A program made the position numbers and the translations under genes. A stretch of DNA of 64,000 bases. Origin: Chlamydiae bacterium RIFCSPLOWO2_12_FULL_45_20 (lineage in GTDB: Bacteria; Chlamydiota; Chlamydiia; Chlamydiales; SM23-39). Where the stretch lies: NCBI GenBank assembly GCA_001796285.1, contig MGMD01000018.1:46248-110247 (forward strand), given 5' to 3'. The notes beneath the pieces were generated by a model. That model had not been told where the DNA came from. It saw only the letters and a program-made list of their open reading frames with translations, and did no database searches. Below, piece after piece: positions 9,095 through 15,834 of the stretch. The first letter of the stretch is position 1, and every line of letters starts with the position of its first letter.

Positions 9095-10503
9095 TCAGCC
9101 CTCAATGCAGTGGAAGCGCGAATCCGGCTTGCTTTAATCGCAGGAACTAAGCCTGCGGTCAAAGATAGAATGGGTGTTAAGATGAAAACAAAAAGCAGGG
9201 CTGTTATGCTGAGTTCATTGGGAAGAGAGTGGCCAAAAAAGGCTGGGTTAAAAGCGTTATGGCCTTGAAGCGCGTTTAAAAGCTGGACCAGTTTGTCCAG
9301 GTGATAGAGAGTAAAGCAGGCTAACATAGAACCGATGAGGCAACTTAAAATTCCTATTATGGCGCCACACGTGCCGAAGATGAGGGCGATACTCTGAAAG
9401 CTCGCTCCCATCGTCTCCAAAATAGCAATCTCTTTTTTCTTTTCATTTACGAGAAGGGTGAGAAGGGAAATGATGTTACAGCAGGCTACAAGAAGAATAA
9501 TGGAGGCTATAAGGAGAAATAGGGTTTTGTCGCTTTGAAATTGCTGGATGAAATCTTTAGAAAATTCAAATTCGCGATAGGTGTCGATCTTCCAATATTT
9601 TGAGATGTTCGCTTTTTCAAATTGTTGGAGAATGCGCTGCTTGACTTCCTCAATTTTCCTTAAGTCATCGATCCAAACAAAGATGCCATTAACGGGAGTG
9701 TTGTCGGGAGAAAGCGTCTGAGAAGACGCATGAATCATTCGAGTAATTTCTGAAGGGACGATGATGCATTTATTTCCTAAAGAGATGAGGCCTGGGTCGT
9801 AAAAGGCGCTGATGATCACCGGAATGCGCTGTTCTTGTGCTGAGAGGGCGCTAAAGGAGGAATAACCGAGAGTGCCAATATCACCGATTTCTACTCCATT
9901 TTTCTGATAGTTTTTGGGCAGGATGATGGGGATCTTGTCACTTACGATGGGCCGTGAGTCTACGATAAGGGAGTGGAAGCTCGGGTTTTTTTCAGTCTGA
10001 GAAAGGAGATAAGACATCTGCGAGAGGACGAGTCCTCCACTTCTATGGATTCTTAAAAGTGCTCCGCTGATTTCATAGTCTTGAAAGGTGAGCCCCAGGT
10101 TAGATAGTTCTTGCAATGCACTCTTTACAGGGTCAATTTCTTCTTTTAAGGGAAAAGAGTCGGGAATTTCTGCATCTTGGGCGGCAATGTAGGGATCTAA
10201 GGCAGGACTTTCTGCTTTTTCTCCAATGGTTTTCAGGGTATACCGCGACGCGGAGGAGATGGAATCAATTTTGTAATAGTAGGACTGGTAGTATTCCTCT
10301 GTTGGGGAGATGCGTAGGGGTGCGTGAAGGGCCGTGAGTTTTTGCAGCCAATTTTTTTCAATGCCCGTCGTGACAGACAGAAAAACGAGCACTAACCACA
10401 CAACAAGGGAAATAACAAACACAGACATTAAGGAGACAAGAGCCGTAGAAAGAGATCGCCTTCTGGGAAGAAGGTATCTTAGAGCAATGCCAAACTCAAA
10501 CAA
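9091..10503 (-). CDS. lolC: Lipoprotein-releasing system permease LolC/LolE type
   Basis: A 470-residue FtsX-like permease. An N-terminal transmembrane helix (about 20-48, LVSLMSVFVISLVVWLVLVF) is followed by a large periplasmic domain. Three C-terminal helices begin around residue 325 (LFLLIASIILLVACCNIISL). The MASFQSIALIFGTCGAIIG region matches the coupling and TM3 segment of the family. Only one permease gene is present, so the transporter may be homodimeric in the LolCE style. It lies 24 nt after rpmG and is coupled to lolD. Confidence 0.92.
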   Translation of the reverse strand: MFEFGIALRYLLPRRRSLSTALVSLMSVFVISLVVWLVLVFLSVTTGIEKNWLQKLTALHAPLRISPTEEYYQSYYYKIDSISSASRYTLKTIGEKAESPALDPYIAAQDAEIPDSFPLKEEIDPVKSALQELSNLGLTFQDYEISGALLRIHRSGGLVLSQMSYLLSQTEKNPSFHSLIVDSRPIVSDKIPIILPKNYQKNGVEIGDIGTLGYSSFSALSAQEQRIPVIISAFYDPGLISLGNKCIIVPSEITRMIHASSQTLSPDNTPVNGIFVWIDDLRKIEEVKQRILQQFEKANISKYWKIDTYREFEFSKDFIQQFQSDKTLFLLIASIILLVACCNIISLLTLLVNEKKKEIAILETMGASFQSIALIFGTCGAIIGILSCLIGSMLACFTLYHLDKLVQLLNALQGHNAFNPAFFGHSLPNELSITALLFVFILTPILSLTAGLVPAIKASRIRASTALRAE

Positions 10504-10527
10504 CGATTTCCACGCACTGTTCGAACA

Positions 10528-10689
10528 CTATTTCGCTTCTTTAAAAACCACATGCTTTCTGAGAGCGCGGTCATATTTTTTGAGCTCAATCCGCCCTGTT
10601 GTATTGCGTTTATTTTTGACTGTCCAATAACACTCGTTGGACTCAGAACTTTTGAGTTTAACGCTTTCGCGTGCACCTTTTTTTGCCAT
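10528..10689 (-). CDS. rpmG: 50S ribosomal protein L33
   Basis: A 53-residue ribosomal protein. I translated it by hand from the minus strand. It begins MAKKGARESVKLKSSES and contains CYWTVKNKRNTTGRIELKKY and ends HVVFKEAK, a full-length match to L33 of the cysteine-poor type. It sits on the large ribosomal subunit near the E site. The permease gene begins 24 nt downstream of its stop, the same neighbour as in Chlamydia. The reverse frame carries spurious overlapping ORFs. Confidence 0.95.
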   Translation of the reverse strand: MAKKGARESVKLKSSESNECYWTVKNKRNTTGRIELKKYDRALRKHVVFKEAK

Positions 10690-10735
10690 ATAATTACCTC
10701 AGTAGAAAGATAGAGATTACCTTAAATCAACTGTT

Positions 10736-11716
10736 TTATGCAACGGGGATTCGAGTTTTGACTTCCATGTCTAGTGGGTCTGAGATCCCAATATATTTTT
10801 TAAATCCCAGTCCAGCGATCATTGCAGCATTGTCTAAGCAGAGTTCTTTGGGGGGCCAAAAAAGCGGGGTGCTGTCAAAAGTGATTTCAAACATTTCTCG
10901 TAGGCGTTGATTGATGGTAACGCCTCCGCCGAAAAAGATGGCTTGACATGGAAAAGTTTGACTGGCCTTTTTTGCCTTTTTTACTATGTCCAAAAAGGCG
11001 GTTTCTTGGAACGAGGCTGCGATATCTTCTTTTTTGAAGGGGTTCTTTCGTATTGTATAAAGGACGTTGGTTTTGAGGCCTGAAAAAGAGAAATCGAGGG
11101 GGTTTTCTTTGACCTGGCCGGCTTTAAATGGGTATTTTCCGGGATTGCCGTTTTTTGCGAGAGCTTCAATGTGCGGGCCCCCCGGATAGGGGAGTCCCAA
11201 TAGGCTGGCGACCTTATCAAACGCTTCTCCGATGGCATCATCTACTGTGGTGGATAGGGGGGTATAGGAGCCGACATCTAAAATTTTGATTAAAAAAGTG
11301 TGTCCTCCAGAAAGGACGATTCCCAAAGCGGGAAGAGGGATTTCGCTCAGCCCCATCATACTTGCATAAAGATGGGCCTCTACGTGATTTACGCCGATGA
11401 GTGGTTTTTTTAAGCTCAGACTCAAGCCTTTTGCGGTATTCATTCCAATTAAAAGGGCTCCGACTAAGCCCGGTCCCTTAGCTACGGCAATTAGGTCTAG
11501 TTGCTCTAAAGAAACATCTGCTAATTGAATGGCTTGAGAGATCACCCTTTCAATAGTTTCAATATGGCATCTACAGGCAAGTTCTGGGAACACGCCCCCA
11601 TATTGTGCGTGGAGATCTGCGGAGGATGCGACTACATTAGAAAGAATCTGTTTGCCGCTGGCGACAACGCTAGCAGCCGTTTCATCGCAGGTGGTTTCAA
11701 TGCCTAAAACATTCAC
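10736..11716 (-). CDS. tsaD: tRNA N6-adenosine threonylcarbamoyltransferase TsaD
   Basis: A 326-residue member of the Kae1/TsaD/YgjD family. It starts MNVLGIETTCDETAASVV. The metal-binding His pair lies in GVNHVEAHLYA, and nucleotide-binding segments include LSGGHTFLI and FGGGVTINQRLR. TsaD transfers the threonylcarbamoyl group to A37 of ANN-decoding tRNAs together with TsaB and TsaE, which are not in the window. Its ATG overlaps the stop of an 80-codon ORF by 4 nt. Confidence 0.94.
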   Translation of the reverse strand: MNVLGIETTCDETAASVVASGKQILSNVVASSADLHAQYGGVFPELACRCHIETIERVISQAIQLADVSLEQLDLIAVAKGPGLVGALLIGMNTAKGLSLSLKKPLIGVNHVEAHLYASMMGLSEIPLPALGIVLSGGHTFLIKILDVGSYTPLSTTVDDAIGEAFDKVASLLGLPYPGGPHIEALAKNGNPGKYPFKAGQVKENPLDFSFSGLKTNVLYTIRKNPFKKEDIAASFQETAFLDIVKKAKKASQTFPCQAIFFGGGVTINQRLREMFEITFDSTPLFWPPKELCLDNAAMIAGLGFKKYIGISDPLDMEVKTRIPVA

Positions 11717-11955
11717 TTGGTATAACCTTTTTTGGTGAAAAAATGGTCAATACTGTGGATCACTGTGATGACGACATTTGCAAGATTGATGAAGATCATG
11801 TTTTTTACAACTGCCTCAAAGAAAAGAATAAAGGCCATGGGAATGGCGGAATACACAGCGATTTTTTGGGCTACTTCAATGCATGGGCTTTCCCATCTTC
11901 CTTCGTATACTGTGCAAGAGATGTTCATATTTGGATGCCAAAGTGTGGGCAACAT
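11713..11955 (-). CDS. Possible small membrane protein
   Basis: An 80-codon ORF whose stop overlaps the tsaD start as ATGA. The product has one or two hydrophobic segments (VYSAIPMAFILFFEAVV and MIFINLANVVITVIHSI) and a basic C-terminus. No ribosome-binding site is visible upstream, and the start sits next to an insertion-sequence remnant. It may be a truncated gene or a small coupled membrane protein. I do not recognise the family. Confidence 0.4.
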   Translation of the reverse strand: MLPTLWHPNMNISCTVYEGRWESPCIEVAQKIAVYSAIPMAFILFFEAVVKNMIFINLANVVITVIHSIDHFFTKKGYTK

Positions 11956-11965
11956 ATTAGAAGTG

Positions 11966-11994
11966 GTCTACAAAGTAAAGTTTTGTCAATTTTC
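11966..11994 (+). repeat. Copy 1 of a dispersed 29-bp repeat (probable IS end remnant)
   Basis: The 29 bases starting GTCTACAAAGTAAAG recur at 62958-62986 with one mismatch. A weaker relative of the AGTTTTGTCAATTTT part occurs at 39731-39745. All three lie between genes. This looks like the solo end of a lost mobile element. Confidence 0.6.
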
Positions 11995-12053
11995 GGGCTC
12001 TTTTGAACCTAGATTATGAACGAATCTTGGTAATTGAACAAGTGGTAGGAATA

Positions 12054-12081
12054 AAAAAAGCCCTCATTCGAGGGCTTTTTT
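12054..12081. terminator. Bidirectional intrinsic terminator
   Basis: An uninterrupted hairpin, AAGCCCTC-ATTC-GAGGGCTT, is flanked by A-runs on one side and T-runs on the other. It has the form of a rho-independent terminator in both directions. It lies downstream of the repeat-bearing gene at 12134-12946. Confidence 0.85.
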
Positions 12082-12088
12082 ATCTTAC

Positions 12089-12109
12089 TTACGCCTATTC
12101 TAGGCGTAA
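12089..12109. terminator. Second hairpin next to the terminator
   Basis: A perfect 9-bp inverted repeat, TTACGCCTA-TTC-TAGGCGTAA, lies 7 nt from the terminator hairpin and just past the stop of the gene at 12134. It has no long T-run of its own. It may act with the neighbouring terminator or stabilise the mRNA 3' end. Confidence 0.55.
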
Positions 12110-12133
12110 CTGAGCACTGTTATTGATCAACGC

Positions 12134-12946
12134 TTAGATAGTCTTGGTGTTATTGACATTGAGCCAATTGCCGATGGAGAATGTGTCCAAGAGGGTCTTA
12201 TACGCAGAGCTAGCTGTAATTGCAGTCGGGCCATAATAGTAGAATCCGAGGGCCGTCACTACTGCCACTCCCGCCGCAACCGCTATCTGTTTGTTAGAGA
12301 ATCCTGCCGTCTGGTCTGTGAGTGTAGATCCTACTGTCTCTTCAGTGATGTCTTCAGCTTCAGCTTCAGTTATGACTTCAGCTTCAGCTTCAGTTATGAC
12401 TTCAGCTTCAGCTTCAGTTATGACTTCAGCTTCAGCTTCAGTTATGACTTCAGCTTCAGCTTCAGTTATGACTTCAGCTTCAGTTATGACTTCAGCTTTT
12501 ACTGTTGGTTCAGCACTTAGGATGACTTTGGTGTCTTCCACTGAGCTGTCTCCCACTGGAGTAGCTTGAAGAGCACTTGGTTGCTTTGGGGGTTCTTCTC
12601 CTGCAGCGGTTCCAGTAGCTGTTATCAACGGTTTCTCAGGCTCTTGTACTTTATCCTTTGGGGCGATCGCTAGCTTGTGGAAAACATTTGCTAGTTTAAT
12701 CGATCCATTCGCAATAGAGTACGCGATATTTTTAAATGTCTCTAAAATCCCTAGGAAAAGAGCAGCAACTTTGTAAGTCAAAAGTTGAGTTATTTGTATG
12801 GGGAGGGACTCAGATGTCGACGGTTTATTGAAGAGGTTTCTTGTCGCGGAGTAATTACATGGGAAGTACTTGAACCGTGGTTCCTCGGTCGACTTCACTG
12901 CTTGCGCCGGTTCTGTTACTACAGAATTTATGTTACTGGCTGACAT
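12134..12946 (-). CDS. Repeat-bearing hydrophobic-domain protein, paralogue A
   Basis: A 270-residue protein of unknown function. It begins with a soluble 45-residue segment, then a hydrophobic region (LLTYKVAALFLGILETFKNI, about 52-80). An acidic VITEAEAE repeat tract follows (about 155-205), then a C-terminal transmembrane-like helix (IAVAAGVAVVTALGFYYY, about 223-245). The gene at 13407-13976 shares the phrase LGxLETxKNI, nearby ANGxIxLAN, and the upstream region, so the two are paralogues. The layout is compatible with a surface or inclusion-membrane protein, which is inference only. The N-terminal region resembles no family I can name. Confidence 0.75.
   Translation of the reverse strand: MSASNINSVVTEPAQAVKSTEEPRFKYFPCNYSATRNLFNKPSTSESLPIQITQLLTYKVAALFLGILETFKNIAYSIANGSIKLANVFHKLAIAPKDKVQEPEKPLITATGTAAGEEPPKQPSALQATPVGDSSVEDTKVILSAEPTVKAEVITEAEVITEAEAEVITEAEAEVITEAEAEVITEAEAEVITEAEAEDITEETVGSTLTDQTAGFSNKQIAVAAGVAVVTALGFYYYGPTAITASSAYKTLLDTFSIGNWLNVNNTKTI
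12348..12497. repeat. In-frame 24-bp tandem repeat
   Basis: Four perfect 24-bp units (12372-12395, 12396-12419, 12420-12443, 12444-12467) start ATGACTTCAGCTTCAGC. They are flanked by a diverged unit on one side and a shortened 18-bp unit at 12468-12485. On the minus strand each unit encodes VITEAEAE. Length changes would stay in frame. Confidence 0.95.
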
Positions 12947-12993
12947 AATTTATTTCATCCTTGTTATGAGTTAAGACTTGCAATACGCCATAT

Positions 12994-13039
12994 ATTCTAA
13001 AATAGAATGAAGTTTAGGTAAATAAGAATAATTATTTTA
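12994..13039 (-). promoter_or_regulatory. Upstream region conserved between the two paralogues (copy A)
   Basis: This AT-rich stretch shares the core AGTTTAGGTAAATAA and flanking bases with 14019-14064, which lies at the same distance upstream of the second paralogue. A second conserved patch, AACAAGG(A/G)TGAAA before the ATG, gives both genes an AAGG ribosome-binding site. The stretch probably contains the promoter, but I cannot fix the -35 and -10 boxes. Confidence 0.5.
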
Positions 13040-13144
13040 AATTATTTTAGATGTTAGAATTAGGATTAAAGAAGCGTTGTGCTAGGCGGCTGACTAGAAA
13101 TTCTACATTTTGCATTTTTTTCTATATCTTTCTTCTTTTGTAGA

Positions 13145-13232
13145 GGTCTTGTTGCATAAATCAAAAATTTTACCACTGAACACACCGAGTATAGCGAGGA
13201 GAAATTCGGTTGAATTTTTGATTTACAAGACC
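13145..13232. mobile_element. 88-bp miniature inverted-repeat element, IS5/IS903-like ends
   Basis: Ends are GGTCTTGT (13145-13152) and ACAAGACC (13225-13232). The inverted similarity continues inward as AAATCAAAAATT and AATTTTTGATTT. The element is flanked by TTTTGTAGA (13136-13144) and TTTTGTAGG (13233-13241), a 9-bp direct repeat with one mismatch. That target-site length and the GGTCTTGTTGCATAAATC end resemble the IS903 group of IS5. It has no coding capacity, so transposition would need a transposase supplied elsewhere. Confidence 0.8.
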
Positions 13233-13335
13233 TTTTGTAGGCACCCTTATAAATAAGCGAAAAATACAGGAATTTTTTTTGAAAAATTTTCCTGCTCGCT
13301 CAATCGCCTTAAGAGAAAAAGAAACTGTCAGAAAA

Positions 13336-13357
13336 GTCTGCTTTACAGCAGACCTTT
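13336..13357. terminator. Intrinsic terminator
   Basis: The hairpin GTCTGCT-TTAC-AGCAGAC is followed on the plus strand by CTTTTTT, with a shorter CTTTT on the minus side. It lies about 50 nt past the stop of the minus-strand gene at 13407. A flanking GTCAGAA...TTCTGAC inverted pair extends the structure. Confidence 0.7.
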
Positions 13358-13406
13358 TTTGAATTATTCTGACACCTTATAGTCGTTTAAATTTTTCTTG
13401 ATAACT

Positions 13407-13976
13407 CTAGGCTCTTTCCCCATGGATAAAGTTTGTAAAGCCCTTCACTTTTGAGGTCAATTCACTGACCATATTAGAGACTCGCTGGGTCACGCTGGAC
13501 GGGACGACCTTTGCTGACTCGCCAGGCTGTTGTTCTTTAGCTTCTTCTTGTACTTCTTTAGCTTCTTCTTGTACTTCTTTAGCTTCTTCTTGTACTTCTT
13601 TAGCTTCTTCTTGTACTACAATCTGCGCAGATGCTTCTTTGTGGTCTAGAACTACTGCTGTTTCGTTTTTTGGAGCGACCACTATATTGGCTAGTCCAAT
13701 GAGTCCGTTTACTGCCATGTACGTGATATTTTTAAGTGTCTCTAAAACCCCCAGGAAGAAAGCAGTAACTTTGAAGGCTGCCAGCTGAACCGCTCGTACG
13801 AGGCAATAAGAAGATGTTGGTTGTTTGTCCAAGAATGTCTGCGCCTTTGGGTAACTCAGTATGAGGTACGCGAACCGCGGTTCTGGTTGCGCAATTTTAT
13901 CTAAAAGTTGCGCATAGTTAGGTTGGTTTGTCACAGCGTTAGCAGTACTAAGCTGCTCTGGAATTGATGAGGACAT
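13407..13976 (-). CDS. Repeat-bearing hydrophobic-domain protein, paralogue B
   Basis: A 189-residue paralogue of the protein at 12134-12946. Shared features are an N-terminal soluble segment starting MSSSIPEQL, a hydrophobic stretch (LAAFKVTAFFLGVLETLKNI, about 68-90) and the following NGLIGLANI. An acidic tract of four EVQEEAK-type units then occurs (about 120-147). Unlike paralogue A, it lacks the C-terminal hydrophobic helix and ends in a short basic tail. The function is unknown. It lies downstream of pgl on the same strand but has its own conserved upstream region. Confidence 0.72.
   Translation of the reverse strand: MSSSIPEQLSTANAVTNQPNYAQLLDKIAQPEPRFAYLILSYPKAQTFLDKQPTSSYCLVRAVQLAAFKVTAFFLGVLETLKNITYMAVNGLIGLANIVVAPKNETAVVLDHKEASAQIVVQEEAKEVQEEAKEVQEEAKEVQEEAKEQQPGESAKVVPSSVTQRVSNMVSELTSKVKGFTNFIHGERA
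13536..13619. repeat. In-frame 21-bp tandem repeat, four copies
   Basis: Units start TTTAGCTTCTTCTTGTAC and span 13536-13556, 13557-13577, 13578-13598 and 13599-13619, with the last differing at its end. On the minus strand each encodes a seven-residue EVQEEAK-type unit. The unit differs from the 24-bp unit of paralogue A, so the repeats arose separately. Confidence 0.95.
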
Positions 13977-14018
13977 AATTTTTTCACCCTTGTTATTGTA
14001 TTTTAAAAGTATCAGGGT

Positions 14019-14064
14019 ATTTTAAGATAATATGGAGTTTAGGTAAATAATACTAATTACTTTA
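14019..14064 (-). promoter_or_regulatory. Upstream region conserved between the two paralogues (copy B)
   Basis: It matches 12994-13039 around AGTTTAGGTAAATAA and lies upstream of the gene at 13407. It slightly overlaps the 3' end of pgl. This suggests that paralogue B has its own promoter rather than depending on the pgl transcript. Confidence 0.5.
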
Positions 14065-14782
14065 TATGGCTCGCTGCATCAGAATCTAAAATCCAAAACG
14101 TTTTATGATCTACGGTGCCGACGCAGCTAGCTGGAAATTCTGATATGACAGCAGCCTCAAGCACTTTAGGGACAATGAATTGTTTGCTTTTACCAAGGGC
14201 GTAAATGACAGAGTGAAAACTTTGATTGATGCAAGGGAATGTAAGAGACATCCTCCAAGATTTTTTTTGAGGAATGTAGTTTGCAATGACGAGTTTATCT
14301 TTAATCGCGAGGCCTTGGGTATTTGGAAAAAGCGAGGCGGTATGACCGTCCTCTCCAACTCCGAGCATGACGAGATCAAATAAATGTTTTCCTAAGATGG
14401 ATTGAATTGTTTCTTCGTAATCTAATGCATTTTTTTCTATATCCTTCTCAGTTTTCATACGAAAGATTTGAGAGGAGGGAATAGGCACTCTTTGAAAGCT
14501 TTTCATGGCCATGTGAAAGTTGCTGTCGGGGTGCTCGGGGGGGGCTGCCCTTTCATCACTCCAAAATAGCCAAACTTTAGACCAATCCAGCTGCGCTTTG
14601 GCAACGAGAAGCTCATAGATTTCACTTGGAGTGGAACCGCCTGACAGGGCCACCGCAAAGCGGCCCCTTGTTTGAATGGCTCTTTTGGCTGTATGGACCC
14701 AATGACCGGCTGCAAAATCCACTGTCTCTTTTCTGTCTCCGGCGATGATGTAGTCTCTTCTAGCATCCCACGAGTTTAGCAT
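14057..14782 (-). CDS. pgl: 6-phosphogluconolactonase
   Basis: A 241-residue protein of the DevB type. Motifs are VALSGGSTPSEIYELL near the N-terminus, WSDERAAPPEHPDSNF, and LGVGEDGHTASLFPNT in the middle. It hydrolyses 6-phosphogluconolactone, the second step of the oxidative pentose phosphate pathway. It follows zwf and opcA on the same strand, overlapping opcA by 7 nt, so the first two pathway steps are cotranscribed. Confidence 0.95.
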   Translation of the reverse strand: MLNSWDARRDYIIAGDRKETVDFAAGHWVHTAKRAIQTRGRFAVALSGGSTPSEIYELLVAKAQLDWSKVWLFWSDERAAPPEHPDSNFHMAMKSFQRVPIPSSQIFRMKTEKDIEKNALDYEETIQSILGKHLFDLVMLGVGEDGHTASLFPNTQGLAIKDKLVIANYIPQKKSWRMSLTFPCINQSFHSVIYALGKSKQFIVPKVLEAAVISEFPASCVGTVDHKTFWILDSDAASHIK

Positions 14783-15834
14783 ATCCCTCCACGATCCAAT
14801 GCCAGGATGGCAGTGAGCGTATTCAGGTAATGAGTGCTCGTCCCTTTTGTAATAATTTCTTTGACAAGCGATTGGCCTGTAGCTGTTTTTCCAAGGACAA
14901 ACGGGTAGGGCATTTCACATTTTTCTTTGGAGGATGTTTTGATCATTACATGGTGAGGCTCGCAGTGAATGCGGCTCATGTCAAAACTTACGCCATCTTC
15001 TGTTTCTATATAGACAGCCGTAATCATACCGGAGCCCAACTCCTCCCATTCTGTCTTTTCCAGTTTCGCTGATCGGCCTTCAAAGGTAAAATCACAGGCC
15101 TGAGAGGCCTGTTGCAACTTCCACCCTAAACAGGAAGCCACCCAAGCAAGAAGATAGAACGATTGCACTTTTGTATGGCAAAATACCTCCGTTTCCCGAG
15201 CATTGTAGGTAATATGCATATATTGAATCTGATTCGGGTCTCTCCCAGAATGGAATAATGAGGTAATGAGGTCTCTCCAACCTTCTATCCTCGCCCAATT
15301 TAAATCAGCTGTATCTGTACTTTTTTTGATGGAAAGAACCTTTTGAGAGAAGGCTAAAAGACTCGCTGCAGATTCTGAGTCAAAAATAATCCGATGTGCC
15401 AACTTGGACAGGGATGTGAACAGGGGGTGGTCAATCGAAGGATCTTCCGTCCACAACATTAAAATGGGCAGATCTGGAACCAAGTGAGGCAGGATGACAA
15501 AGGGCACTTTTCCCAATTCCGATTGGGATGCGACAATGTCAATGTAATCACAGGCAATATTTCCACTTCCCACAACAGAAATAGCCGTTGTAAGCCCTTC
15601 TTTTTTCGTATCGGAATCAACTGTAATAAAGAGCACCCGGCAGGGGTATTTTTCTGAGACTTTTTGAACGATTTCGCGAATGTAGCTTGTGCGCGGACTT
15701 AATTGATTGACGACCATCAGATTAAAAAGGCAGGCACGCAACTTCTCTTTGGACAGACTCTCCCAAAGCTTAATTAATTCTGACTCAATATTTCTTGGTT
15801 GGACAACTTGTGGGGTAATCATAACAGCCGCCAA
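14776..15834 (-). CDS. opcA: Glucose-6-phosphate dehydrogenase assembly protein OpcA
   Basis: A 352-residue protein resembling OpcA of cyanobacteria and actinobacteria, which activates or assembles glucose-6-phosphate dehydrogenase. Characteristic segments are an N-terminal NLMVVNQLSPRTSYIREIV, then RVLFITVDS, and FVILPHLVPDLPILMLWTED. It overlaps zwf by 16 nt and pgl by 7 nt, which supports a role with zwf. I recall zwf and pgl as adjacent in C. trachomatis, so opcA between them is a difference. Confidence 0.85.
   Translation of the reverse strand: MAAVMITPQVVQPRNIESELIKLWESLSKEKLRACLFNLMVVNQLSPRTSYIREIVQKVSEKYPCRVLFITVDSDTKKEGLTTAISVVGSGNIACDYIDIVASQSELGKVPFVILPHLVPDLPILMLWTEDPSIDHPLFTSLSKLAHRIIFDSESAASLLAFSQKVLSIKKSTDTADLNWARIEGWRDLITSLFHSGRDPNQIQYMHITYNARETEVFCHTKVQSFYLLAWVASCLGWKLQQASQACDFTFEGRSAKLEKTEWEELGSGMITAVYIETEDGVSFDMSRIHCEPHHVMIKTSSKEKCEMPYPFVLGKTATGQSLVKEIITKGTSTHYLNTLTAILALDRGGIC

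Larger units (their letters stand above)
12947..13406. other. AT-rich intergenic region between the two paralogues
   Basis: No ORF of substance is present. It holds the presumed promoter of the gene at 12134, an 88-bp miniature element, and a terminator for the gene at 13407. These are listed separately. Confidence 0.7.

Noticed and set aside
10479..10676. 65-codon ORF overlapping rpmG
   Set aside because: It is a shifted frame of the L33 gene, which is clear in the neighbouring frame.
12348..12497. Possible CRISPR array
   Set aside because: The units are contiguous with no spacers and encode a protein repeat.
12291..12569. Plus-strand ORF with MTSASASV repeats
   Set aside because: It is the antisense of the repeat tract in the minus-strand gene at 12134, and its low-complexity sequence arises from that repeat.
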